Part shown: positions 44,693 through 54,248 of the stretch, in pieces | Layout of the letters: each line of letters starts with the position of its first letter | Position numbering within the stretch: the stretch's first letter is position 1 | Assembly (NCBI GenBank): GCA_033032865.1 | Contig: JAWHQI010000730.1 | Location: 62,001 to 126,000 of the forward strand | Origin: Dactylorhiza incarnata | Lineage: Eukaryota > Streptophyta > Magnoliopsida > Asparagales > Orchidaceae | DNA length: 64,000 bases | Direction of reading: 5' to 3' | The notes under the pieces: generated by a model | The model's input: the letters and a program-made list of their open reading frames with translations, nothing else | What the model was told of the DNA's origin: nothing | Database searches by the model: none | Position numbers and translations under genes: made by a program

Positions 44693-45756
44693 CTGCCACA
44701 AAAGGATCGGGCCGCAGCGGCTTGTTTAAAGCCCGTACCGCCCCCTCCTTCTTCACCATCATTATTTCCTCCCCGGTCATCGCTGGGGGAATTTCCTCCC
44801 GCACTTTCAGCACTTCTCCGAGTTCCCTCGCTCTCTCTTCGACCTCCAAGGCAGTCCGGGCAGCAGCTTCTCGCTCTTCGACCTCCGTCTGGGCGGTCTC
44901 TTCAGGCCGGGCTATGTTATCTGCAGTAGGGGCAGTTCGCTCTGGAGCCATCGGGCTGTCAAGAAGCTTGTCTCGCCTCACCAGCTCATCCATATCCTGA
45001 AAGATCCCATTAAATGATAAACTACTCGCTGAGTCCGGAGGCAGGTCGCCCGGTTTCACATCAGGGGTAGCCGACGAGTCATTTACCTTGGCGGATGGAG
45101 GAGTCGCTAGGCCAAGCTCCTCTTTTAGTCGCGGATTGGTCTGGAGGAGGGACTCGGCTGGTTTCTTAAAAGCCGCCCTTTCCTTGGAGGCTAGTCTCTT
45201 AACCTTCTTGGTTATTCGCTCGGTCACTGAGCCGGTCTTCTTCCTTTTCTTCTCTTTCTTACCCGGAGCTGGGCTAGCTTCTTTGGGGGGACTGGGGAAG
45301 TCGTCCATGGATAAAGGGGTACCTGGTTCGCCCGGCCTTGGAGAGTTAACCGCCTCCTCCTCCAAATCTCTGACTAGCAAGTAAGGATTCCCGGATGGGG
45401 TGATTTCCATGCCAAACGAATCGGTCTCGCCAACCTTCTTCGAAGGGCTACCGGGGTCAACTTTTCCAGAAGGGGCGGCCTCCTCTTTGTTCAGCGGGCT
45501 AGTGACCTGTTGGCCAAGGTCTCTGAGAGGAATCAGCGAGTCGCCGGGGGAAGGCCCCGAACTGTCCGCTGCGGGCTCCGCGGGAGTCTTGAGGGTTGTA
45601 GAGTCCACGACGGACTTAGGATTATCCGCCGCGGCTTTCTCAGCCCGCTTCCTCTTTTTCCGGTCCTTCCGGTCCTGCTTTTCCTTCTCCTTTTTCGACC
45701 TCTCCGTCGATTCGCGCCTTTTGCCTTCTACCTTCTTTTGATCTCCGGCGGGATCC
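44693..45756 (-). CDS. Element B antisense gene 1, exon 1 (main part)
   Basis: Reads from the E insertion at 45756 to the donor GTAAG at 44692. Together with the 32 bases at 59398-59367 it gives 1096 nt, exactly the exon 1 length of element D. It contains the basic segments (KDRKKRKRAEKAA, KKEKKRKKTGSVTERITKK) and the conserved block NPRLKEELGLATPP. Apart from the E insertion I see no lesion. The intron remainder (44547-44692) abuts element C. Confidence 0.85.
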
Positions 45757-46273
45757 ACGCGTGTTTGCCCGGAAAACCGCTTCTCGGTTTGAACCATTAT
45801 CAGACCGCTCGAACTCTTGAGCCAAGCCGCTGGGTCCTGGAATCGGCGGTTCCCCGTTCAAGAAGGGCCAGGCCGGGCGGCCTGGTGTCATTTCCAGGAT
45901 CACCCCCGAAGAGATAAGATCGTCAAAGAGCCAAGGCAGGAAGTTCATCCGCGGTCTCAGCAAGGAGGCCGCGCGGGTTGTCCCATAGGAACTCGAAGTT
46001 CCAGCCCCGAAGAACAGGTCGGGGTTCCAGATCGAAGGCTATCCAAGTTACCTCTTGAAGATCGGCTGAGTCATGACCAGAGGGCAGACCGCGACCTCAA
46101 TCTCCAAACCGCGCGGTCTGCATTATTGACTTGGTCCCGGCGTCCTCAGCCGCAAGCAAGACAGATCGGGAAGGCAGGCCGTCAGATCGCGCGGCCTCTT
46201 TTCTTTCTCTTCTTTGTGTATCCCGTCACCGCCTGCCCGTTTCTCCTGTACCCGGGCAGGAGGTTATTTTATC

Positions 46274-46309
46274 CCTGCCCGATCGGGCAGGCCCCCAAGC
46301 CTATAAATA
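46274..46309 (+). promoter_or_regulatory. Element E LTR promoter: CCGATCGG palindrome and TATA box
   Basis: CCTGCCCGATCGGGCAGG (46274-46291) is a perfect 18-bp palindrome, 10 bp before TATAAATA (46302-46309). Element A has CCTGCCCGTTCGGGCAGG at the same place; B and D have it with one CpG decayed. The second copy in E's 3' LTR has its TATA at 59070-59077. Confidence 0.8.
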
Positions 46310-46446
46310 GGGGGCGGCACTGTTCCCAAGACGCGCACACTCGAATCCAAGAGCTCGCTTGTCTGAGCTCCGGTCTCGAGTTTCAGGTCTCGCGAACTGC
46401 TGACCGGCCGGCTTCTGCTCTTTCACATTTGTAACCGCTACTTTTC

Positions 46447-46522
46447 AATAAAAGGAAAGCCCGTCGCAGGAGTGGCATTTGCCGCGACGGGCGAAGTCTG
46501 GCCTCGACCGCTGCTAGCGGTC
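46447..46522 (+). promoter_or_regulatory. Element E LTR poly(A) signal and two hairpins
   Basis: AATAAA at 46447-46452. Seven bases later is a 9-bp stem (GCCCGTCGC 46459-46467, GCGACGGGC 46484-46492) with a 16-nt loop. A second stem GACCGCT/AGCGGTC (46506-46522) follows. In A the first stem is GCCCGTCAC/GTGACGGGC, a compensatory change; copies in B and D keep pairing through G-U pairs. This places a structured RNA at the expected 3' processing site. Confidence 0.7.
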
Positions 46523-46649
46523 TGAATTCTTCAACTAAGTAGTAACTGATAGTCCGCAACCCTCGTTTTCCTTCGGAGGCGCACTTTTGAATCGAACAGA
46601 AACACGCGACCTTCAGATCGCAGACTGTCAGCGAAATCCTTAGCTCAGA

Positions 46650-49600
46650 ATGACAGACCGCCAGCTCCCTCCCAGAGACCGATCCGACCATAGTGAAGAC
46701 TCTTTGTGGGAAGCTCTGGAGCAGACAAAGAGAGAGGCCGACCAGGCTCGGCAGGCGACCGACCAGCGTCTGGACGCAATCACTCAGGCCTTAACTCTAC
46801 TAACCGAGCGGTTAGCCCCTCAGCAGGCCGCGGCTCCCCAGGCGGTCACTCCTGTTTTACCTCCTCCACCTCCATATCCGTTCGCGCAAGTCGCTCATTC
46901 CCGACCACCACAAGAAGGTTCCGCGGACCGTCCGAATCTCTACCAAGAGGCCGCGCGATGCATGCCAGCTCGGGTCCTTGACTTTCAAGGGGCGACCTCT
47001 CAGGCCGCTCATTTTCTCTATCCGCCTGAGGTCGCCACTTTCCAATCATATCCGGCTGGAGCACCTGCCCGCTCCTATCATGCGGCCTGTCCGCCAATGA
47101 CCGCAGCCGAGATCCCTTATAACCCTGCTTTCCCTCTGTACGAGGATGCCGAGGAGAGTTCTCCCTTCACCGACGAAATCCGAGGAGAGCCGGCCCCAAA
47201 CAACTTTCGAGAACCACGTATGTCGGCATATAGTGGGGAGTCCGATCCAGCGATACACCTCCAGGCATTTGAATCAGCTGTTGCTCTAAGGACCATCACT
47301 GATGCAACAAAGTGCAAGCTCCTGGTGACATCCTTTGATGGGCAGGCCAGAGAATGGTTCTATGGATTGCATCCTCGATCTATCAGATGCTTTGCGGAGT
47401 TACGTAGAGAATTTTTGCTTCGATTCTCTACCTCTAAGAAGAGGAAGAATGGCCCGGCAGCCCTATTCGAGATACGACAGCAAGAAAACGAAACGTGGGC
47501 CCGTTTCGTCGATCGTTTCCAAAGGGAAATTATGGAAGTACAAAACGTCGATCCGGAGTTATATAGGGTCGCTCTAATGCATGGCCTTAGGGAGGGGCCA
47601 CTGAAGTTTGAAGCCCAAATCAGGGAACCAAAGACATATCAAGAAATGATTAGCTTGGCAAACAAATTCATCAGGGGTGAAAAGACTAATCCGGGATACG
47701 TTGCCAAGTTGCTCAGTGACAACGATCAGTTCAATTCTGCATCAACCCATCAGCAACGTTATAATCACTCGTCTCGGCCTGATTTCGAGCCTCGGGCTCA
47801 AAGGGGAAGGAATCTTAAGCCCAAGCAACCATTCATTGGCCATCAACGGTTTCAGGATCAGAAGCCGCCGTTGGCCATCGCACCCACTCAACCCATGGGA
47901 GTTCCGCAAATCATGCCCGTATATCTGCCACAATACATCGCACAACCATCTCCACCTATCCCATCCATCCGATATGATGAATCACAAGATTCGTTCACCC
48001 CACTCAACGTTACCATGAATGAGGTCGTGCAGATTCTTCAGAAGAGGCCTGACTTTAAAAAGCCCCCTCCTTTGAAATCAGAAGTTCGCAATCGGAACCC
48101 AAACCTTTACTGTGAATATCATAAAGAAGAGGGGCATCTAACTGAAGATTGCCGGGCCCTCCGGTGGTTGATAGAAAAACTCCTGAAAGAGGGAAAGCTT
48201 CGGGGGTTGATTCGGCAAGAAGCTCCGGTTGAACCACGAGCTGAGAAGAAGAAGGAGGCAGTCGAAGTAACATGGGAGTGTGCTGATGTAGAGGAGGCCG
48301 GTGGTTATGGGGATATACATCCTGCAACCGAATGCATAGAGGTGAATGATGTTGGCCCTCTCGGCAACATCTATTGCATCCATGGTGGGGCAGGGATAGA
48401 ATCCTCCCGAAAATCTAGCATCGGGAGAGTTACAAAGCAAGAAGTGGCAGTTGCCTCCACTTCTGCCCCGGAAAGGACGGTTGTTACGTTTGGCCAGGAA
48501 GATCTCTCCCCAAATGCGAATCCGTTCGATGACGCGGTGGTGATAAAGGCGGTTATTGAGAATTACGCAGTGCACAAAATTTTGATCGATACAGGCAGCT
48601 CAGTTAATCTCATCTTTCGCCAAACGTTTGAGGCCCTCAAGACTGGAAAGGCCTTACTCTCTACGGAAGGCCCCCTCTATGGCTTCTCAGGAGAAAAGAA
48701 GGAAGTAGAAGGGTGCGTGAAGCTTCTGGTATCGCTAGGGGGCATAACAAAGTTGGTGAACTTCGTAGTAGTGGAAGCCCCAAGTAGCTACTGCGCTATT
48801 TTCGGAAGACCAATCCTAAATGCTTACAGAGCGGTGGTATCAACTTTCCATTTGGCCTTGAAATTCGCTGCTGAGGGGCGTCAGTACCGGATCCGGAGCG
48901 ATCCAAAGGTGGCACGCGAATGTTATGTGAAGACAGTTAATGTGATCACCGAGGCACCACTTCACAAGCCCCAGAATGACATCCAAGAGGTGTCCGAACT
49001 CCCTGAAGAAGCTGAGGAGAGCGCGGAACGGAAAGGGACCTACCTGGAACCTGCCCAGGAGACCCAAGAGATCCCCATTGTTGAAGGGGAAGGGAAGAAG
49101 CTGATCATCAACGCCGAGCTATCAGAAGAGGAGAAGCTCCAGTTAACCTCCTGCCTGCTGAATAACTTGGACATCTTCGCTTGGTCGGCGGAAGACATGC
49201 CTGGAATAGATCCAGATGTCGCGTGCCATCACCTCAACGTTTCTCCGGAGATCAAGCCAATCCAACAGAAGAAGAGGGAGGTAGCAACTAAGCTGGCGGT
49301 ACCTATCAAAGAAGAAGTTGCAAAGCTTCTTAAAGCCAATTTCATTTCTGAAATCCAGTACCCCACCTGGATGTCGAATGTAGTGATGGTGAAAAAGTCT
49401 GGGGGGAAATGGCGTATGTGTGTTGATTTCACTAAACTCAATAAAGCATGCCCCAAGGATTGTTATCCCTTGCCTCGGATAGATGTTTTGGTAGATTCCG
49501 CGGTGGGATATAGTTTTATGAGTTTTTTAGATGCATTTTCTGGTTATCACCAGATTAAGATGCATAAGCCTGATATCCCGCATACATCCTTCATTACCAA

Positions 49601-52268
49601 TGATGGATGTTATTGTTATCTCGTCATGCCTTTTGGCCTCAAAAATGCGGGGGCAACATATCAGAGGATGATGGACACAGTTTTTGAAAAACAAAAAGGG
49701 AGAAATCTGGAAGTATATGTTGATGATCTCCTTCTAAAAAGTAAAACTTTTTTAATCCATCTGGAAGACCTCGTAGAGACGTTCGCTACTCTACGGAGGT
49801 TCAAATTAAAATTAAACCCCTCGAAATGCGTGTTCGGGGCGAACAAGGGGAAATTTCTTGGACATCTTCTCACTCCTGATGGTCTCGCACCGAACCCAGA
49901 TAAAGTAAAAGCCATCCTAGACATGACCCCTCCTCGTAGTCCGAAAGAGGTACAGCAACTTGGTGGAAGGTTGGCAGGATTGAGCCGATTCATTTCCAAA
50001 TCGGGAGATAAAAGCGCTCCGTTCTTCAAAACACTTAGGGGAGGATCTAAGTTTGAATGGAACGAGGAATGCAATAATGCTTTCGAACAATTGAAAAAGC
50101 AATTAACTTCAACCCCCCTTCTCCAAAGCCCTCGCGAAGGAGAAACACTATTCTTGTATTTGGGGGTAGGCCCTGATGCGATAAGCTCTGTCCTGGTTCG
50201 GGAAGAGAAAAAGAAACAGTTTCCGATATACTATGTCAGCCATATCCTTAAAGATGCAGAAACTAGATATTCAATCCTGGAGAAATTAGCCTTGGCTTTA
50301 GTCATGTCATCACGAAGGCTCCGCCCCTATTTTCAAGCTCATCCTATTCAGGTGGTTTCAGATCATCCACTGAGGAATATCTTGGAGAAGCCGGAACATT
50401 CAGGAAGGTTGGCCAAATGGGCAATTGAGCTAAGCGAGTTCGAAATACTGTACACTCCCAGAACAGCAATAAAGGCACAAGTATTGGCAGATTTCTTGAT
50501 AGACACGATGGAGTCTAATCCCGAACAGGTAGTGCAATCTCCTTTGGCTTGGATCATTTATGTGGATGGGGCTTCTGGCAGGAACTCCGTGGGAGCCGGA
50601 GTGGTTTTGATCAGTCCAAACGGCATCAGGCTGGAACAGGCTATTAGATTTTTCTTTTCAGTTACAAATAACCAGGCCGAATACGAAGCACTCTTGGCCG
50701 GCCTGAGACTCGCAAAGGAGCTTGGGATAGAACATGTTCATGTGAAAACTGATTCTCTTGTAATGGCCTCGCAGGTTCTAGGGAACTACGAGACAAGAGA
50801 ACCAATGTTGAGAAAATATCTATTCCTAGCTAAGAAAGAGATCGGGAGATTCAAATCCTTCATCATCGAGCACATTCCGAGAACGCAGAATGAAGAGGCA
50901 GACGAATTGTCAAAATTTGGTCTTCCATCAGGAGGAGTAACCTCGGAACTTTTTCATCCGGCAACAGAGGAGACAGAGGAAGAAGAGCTCATGCAGATCG
51001 ATCAACATCCTTCTTGGAAAGACCCCTACGAATTGTTTCTGACAAAAGGAGAATATCATCCATCAATCAAGGACAAAAACAGGTTCAGAAGAAAGGCGGC
51101 GTACTACTACCTGATAGCGGGAGTCTTGTACCGAAAAACTTTGATTTCTCTCTCGGCACGGTGCGTTTCAGAAGAGGAGATCCCGGTCATACTTCAGGAA
51201 GTTCATTCTGGGGAATGTGGTAGCCATTCGGGGGCGAAAACCTTAGAAAAAAGGATCCTGCGGCAAGGATACTTCTGGCCAACCATGAGAAAGGATGCTG
51301 AAGCCTTCGCCAAGCGATGTGTCCAATGTCAAAAGTTTGCTCCTCTTCAACATTTGCCTGCTCAGTCACTCAGGTCAATAACTGCGCCATGGCCTTTTGC
51401 AGTATGGGGAATGGATCTTATGGGGCCTTTCCCAATGGCCAGCGGACAACGTCGCTTTATCCTGGTAATGATCGATTATTTCAGTAAGTGGATCGAAGCA
51501 AAAGCATTAGCAAGAACTACCACCCAAATTGTCAGAAACTTCGTCTGGGGAGAGATTATCTGCCGACATGGAATTCCGTTGGCAATCGTCACCGATAATG
51601 GCCCACAATTCAACAATCCAGAGATGATAAACTTCTGTGATCAGATAGGAATTGATCTTCGGTTTGCCTCAGTACACCATCCAAGGACCAATGGTCAAGT
51701 GGAGGCGGCAAACAGGCAAATTCGGCAGCTTTTGATGAAAAGAGTCTTGAACCAGAAAGGAAATTGGGCGGACCAACTTCCTTCCATCCTGTGGACCCTT
51801 CGTACTACTCCGTCTTCGGCTACCGGGGAGACACCTTTCAAATTATCTCATGGCTCGGAAGCTGTTGTCCCTGTGGAATTCGAGGTGGTCACTCCAAGGG
51901 TTATTTACGCCAAAGAAGGAGGAGAATCCTGGATAGATGAAAATGGTGAGGCCCTCATGCATAATCTTGATCTAATCGAGGAACTTCAGGATGAAGCAAC
52001 AATCAGGCAGGAAGAAGTTAAAAGGAGAATGGCAAAATATTTTGATAAGAATGTCAGAGTGAAGCAGTTTGTAGTCGGGGATTTGGTGTTAAAAAAGGTG
52101 GATGCCGCAGCAAGGTCTGGTAATGTTGGGAAGCTGGATCCTAATTGGGCAGGACCTTTCATCATCAAAGAAGTATCTAGGAATGGGGCCTACCGTCTCC
52201 AAACCAACGAAGGAGAAGACGTCCCACGCACGTGGAGCGGTGACGATCTCAAACGATTCTATCCTTGA
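46650..52268 (+). CDS. Element E gag-pol polyprotein, intact
   Basis: 1872 residues from ATG 46650, 51 bp after the LTR, to TGA 52266-52268. Domains by residue: coiled-coil and proline-rich gag start (1-150); Retrotrans_gag core (about 205-345, REWFYGLHP, FVDRFQREI); zinc knuckle about 487-500 (CEYHKEEGHLTEDC); aspartic protease DTGSS at about 647; RT about 860-1090 with Y1023-V-D1025-D1026; RNase H about 1130-1260; archaeal-type RNase H about 1298-1425 (IYVDGASGRNS), the Tat hallmark; integrase zinc finger about 1519-1560; core D1589, D1649, E1685 (35 residues between the last two). No chromodomain. It should provide capsid, reverse transcription and integration functions for itself, and possibly for broken relatives such as D. 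Confidence 0.97.
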   Translation: MTDRQLPPRDRSDHSEDSLWEALEQTKREADQARQATDQRLDAITQALTLLTERLAPQQAAAPQAVTPVLPPPPPYPFAQVAHSRPPQEGSADRPNLYQEAARCMPARVLDFQGATSQAAHFLYPPEVATFQSYPAGAPARSYHAACPPMTAAEIPYNPAFPLYEDAEESSPFTDEIRGEPAPNNFREPRMSAYSGESDPAIHLQAFESAVALRTITDATKCKLLVTSFDGQAREWFYGLHPRSIRCFAELRREFLLRFSTSKKRKNGPAALFEIRQQENETWARFVDRFQREIMEVQNVDPELYRVALMHGLREGPLKFEAQIREPKTYQEMISLANKFIRGEKTNPGYVAKLLSDNDQFNSASTHQQRYNHSSRPDFEPRAQRGRNLKPKQPFIGHQRFQDQKPPLAIAPTQPMGVPQIMPVYLPQYIAQPSPPIPSIRYDESQDSFTPLNVTMNEVVQILQKRPDFKKPPPLKSEVRNRNPNLYCEYHKEEGHLTEDCRALRWLIEKLLKEGKLRGLIRQEAPVEPRAEKKKEAVEVTWECADVEEAGGYGDIHPATECIEVNDVGPLGNIYCIHGGAGIESSRKSSIGRVTKQEVAVASTSAPERTVVTFGQEDLSPNANPFDDAVVIKAVIENYAVHKILIDTGSSVNLIFRQTFEALKTGKALLSTEGPLYGFSGEKKEVEGCVKLLVSLGGITKLVNFVVVEAPSSYCAIFGRPILNAYRAVVSTFHLALKFAAEGRQYRIRSDPKVARECYVKTVNVITEAPLHKPQNDIQEVSELPEEAEESAERKGTYLEPAQETQEIPIVEGEGKKLIINAELSEEEKLQLTSCLLNNLDIFAWSAEDMPGIDPDVACHHLNVSPEIKPIQQKKREVATKLAVPIKEEVAKLLKANFISEIQYPTWMSNVVMVKKSGGKWRMCVDFTKLNKACPKDCYPLPRIDVLVDSAVGYSFMSFLDAFSGYHQIKMHKPDIPHTSFITNDGCYCYLVMPFGLKNAGATYQRMMDTVFEKQKGRNLEVYVDDLLLKSKTFLIHLEDLVETFATLRRFKLKLNPSKCVFGANKGKFLGHLLTPDGLAPNPDKVKAILDMTPPRSPKEVQQLGGRLAGLSRFISKSGDKSAPFFKTLRGGSKFEWNEECNNAFEQLKKQLTSTPLLQSPREGETLFLYLGVGPDAISSVLVREEKKKQFPIYYVSHILKDAETRYSILEKLALALVMSSRRLRPYFQAHPIQVVSDHPLRNILEKPEHSGRLAKWAIELSEFEILYTPRTAIKAQVLADFLIDTMESNPEQVVQSPLAWIIYVDGASGRNSVGAGVVLISPNGIRLEQAIRFFFSVTNNQAEYEALLAGLRLAKELGIEHVHVKTDSLVMASQVLGNYETREPMLRKYLFLAKKEIGRFKSFIIEHIPRTQNEEADELSKFGLPSGGVTSELFHPATEETEEEELMQIDQHPSWKDPYELFLTKGEYHPSIKDKNRFRRKAAYYYLIAGVLYRKTLISLSARCVSEEEIPVILQEVHSGECGSHSGAKTLEKRILRQGYFWPTMRKDAEAFAKRCVQCQKFAPLQHLPAQSLRSITAPWPFAVWGMDLMGPFPMASGQRRFILVMIDYFSKWIEAKALARTTTQIVRNFVWGEIICRHGIPLAIVTDNGPQFNNPEMINFCDQIGIDLRFASVHHPRTNGQVEAANRQIRQLLMKRVLNQKGNWADQLPSILWTLRTTPSSATGETPFKLSHGSEAVVPVEFEVVTPRVIYAKEGGESWIDENGEALMHNLDLIEELQDEATIRQEEVKRRMAKYFDKNVRVKQFVVGDLVLKKVDAAARSGNVGKLDPNWAGPFIIKEVSRNGAYRLQTNEGEDVPRTWSGDDLKRFYP

Positions 52269-52619
52269 AACTATTTCTTTTATTCTTTACATCTCTTTTT
52301 GGTATTGAATAAAAAGCCCTATGCTGACATTTTCTTCTTGTCTGATGGTTCTCTGCATCATAAATACAAACACACGTATCCCACTCCCCGAACCTCTGAG
52401 ATATCGCCAAATTCTGCTCGAACCCCCTCGGATTGTAGTCGTAGCGTAAAACCCACCAAGACCATGTGATGCGGGGAGTTTTCGCACACATGTAGTGGTA
52501 GCTTGCCAATTCCGCTGCGGTGGTCTTCAGAACTTTGGATCCCGGCCGATATCTGACACACCCCTGCATCAAGGGAGGTCTAGGTGATTGTCAGCTCTAT
52601 CACGCCCCGAAGGGATATA

Positions 52620-53033
52620 GTTACAGCTTTGATGATCTTTCTGAGGAAAGCAATGTTCGCCGCCGAGGCCCACCTGCCCAACTGATCATCATAGTCTGTG
52701 ACCATCGAATACTCTTAGGTACTCTCGAAACGGTACCTAGTTGGGCCCACAACTGAGTTGATCTCTCTGAGGAAAGCAATGTTCGCCGCCGAGGCCCACC
52801 TGCCCAATTGATCAACTCGGCTTGTAACCCTAGGCAAGAGAGCGGATGAGTCGTTTACAGCTCTTATGACCACTTGAGGAAAGCAATGTTCGCCGCCGAG
52901 GCCCACCTGCCCACTTGGTCATCTGAGTCTGTACATATTTTTTCCTTTTTCCCTACAGCTCTTATGACCACTTGAGGAAAGCAATGTTCGCCGCCGAGGC
53001 CCACCTGCCCACTTGGTCATTTGAGCCTGTAGG
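52620..53033 (+). repeat. Element E hairpin array in 3' spacer, 4 units
   Basis: Units at 52620-52702, 52749-52825, 52857-52932 and 52952-53033. Unit 1 arms: GTTACAG..TTGATGATC with GATCATCATAG..CTGTGAC. Unit 2: ACAACTGAGTTGATC with GATCAACTCGGCTTGT. Units 3 and 4: CTC..ATGACCA with TGGTCAT..GAG, and in unit 4 also CCTACAG with CTGTAGG. All enclose the same core (GAGGAAAGCAATGTTCGCCG, then AGGCCCACCTGCCCA). 52269-52619 is conserved spacer without a gene. Confidence 0.88.
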
Positions 53034-53109
53034 ATTATTCTTCTTCCCTACAGGGAGGCATTCACTTCTGATGATTTTATATATGGATCACTCAAGGAGA
53101 ATATTGTTA

Positions 53110-53286
53110 GAACAGGTGCAGGTGTTCGTCTACCCCAATAAAGGGGTTGTGATATTAAGACCGGACGGTTTGAGTTTTTCAGGCCGATCGGTCTGGTTGA
53201 ACAGGTGCAGGTGTTCGTCTCCCCCAATAAGGGGTTGTGGTATTAAGACCATGCGGTCTGAGTATTTCAGGCCTAGCGGTCTGACT
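53110..53286 (+). repeat. Element E tandem duplication, 89-bp unit, two copies
   Basis: GAACAGGTGCAGGTGTTCGT begins at 53110 and again at 53199. Each copy ends with two CCGNNCGG-type sites (CCGGACGG and CCGATCGG in the first; diverged in the second). Confidence 0.85.
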
Positions 53287-53326
53287 GAACATAGGTTAAG
53301 TCATCTTTTGGAACTGATCATATTAT

Positions 53327-53900
53327 CACCAGGGTTATATTCAAACCGGGCGGGTATGCCCGTCGTCTATTAAGGAAAGTATTTCTGAATCTAAGCATAT
53401 GATTACCCGAGTTATTATGCGACCGGGCGGTCTTATCAATATTTTGCAAGTTGGAATACTTTCTGGCAAAGCATATGATTACCCGAGTTATTTTGCAACC
53501 GGGCGGTCTTATCAATATTTTACAAGTTGGAAATCTTCTAAGCTAATCATCTATTTCCCGGGTGGCATTCAAACCGGGCGGATTTAATCATCTTTTATAA
53601 GTTTGGTATTTCTGGATCTAACATGTAACTGCTCAGATTTCATCCTGACCGGCCGGACTTATCTATCTATCCGTCCGATAATGAGTTAGGCATTTCTAAA
53701 TTCAAAGCATATGGTTGTCCGGATTGCATTCTGACCGAGCGAACCTATCAATACTTCAAATTAATCAAATCTGGTTGTCTTTGGAATTGAGTATATCACC
53801 GTTCAGTTTATATTTTAAACCGGTCGGGTTGACTGATTTCCTAGCAAAAGTCATCCTTGGATGCAATGAGTTGTTCGCCCGGATTGATTTCAAAATCGCT
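53327..53900 (+). repeat. Element E ~78-bp tandem array, about 8 copies
   Basis: The CCCGGGTT-type marker recurs near 53327, 53403, 53480, 53556, 53632, 53713, 53795 and 53876, spaced 76-82 bp, each followed by an ACCGGGCGG-like site. 53901-54248 is non-coding and holds the 3' untranslated region of antisense gene 2 with further CCGNNCGG sites. Confidence 0.78.
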
Positions 53901-54248
53901 CAAACTTAAAGGATTATTATTTGCATCAACAAGGATGTGGTATCTCTCTTTTTAAATAAGGGGTCGCTCGGCCTAAAACTATGATCGCACAAGGAATCGG
54001 ACATCCTGAGATTTTTAAAGGAAAAAAAAAAGAGAGATAGCCGCGCGGCTAGATTATAAGAAGCGAAAGAAAAGAAGGAGAGAAAAAGACAAGATATCAA
54101 TCACAAGTAAGTAACAGCGGAATGACAACCAGACAGGTAAGAAATTTCTATTCATTTCTTCAAAAATATGTTTACAAAAGTACTAACCGCCCGGTTAACA
54201 AAAGGAAACCGGCGGTTACAAAAATTAAAAAGTAAAAAAAAAAAAGCA

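Larger units (their letters stand above)
45762..46598 (+). repeat. Element E 5' LTR
   Basis: Runs from TGTTTGCCCGG to GAATCGAACA. It contains several CCGNNCGG-type palindromes (CCGCGCGG, CCGGGCGG, CCGGCCGG), the TATA box at 46302-46309, AATAAA at 46447-46452, and two hairpins near the 3' end. The long frames that cross it on either strand are not supported as genes. Confidence 0.97.

Noticed and set aside
45817..46434. 205-codon open frame in the E LTR, repeated at 58585-59202
   Set aside because: It spans the promoter, TATA box and R region of the LTR. The duplicate is only the other LTR; no domain, and it is not kept in the B or D LTRs.
49661..50074. Minus-strand open frames opposite RT and integrase in all Gypsy copies
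   Set aside because: Mirror frames of a conserved coding strand; they vary in start and end and have no splice sites or TATA box.
52620..53033. Regularly spaced repeats as a possible CRISPR array
   Set aside because: This is plant DNA in a retrotransposon; units have complementary arms and irregular spacing, and recur at the same place in four elements.
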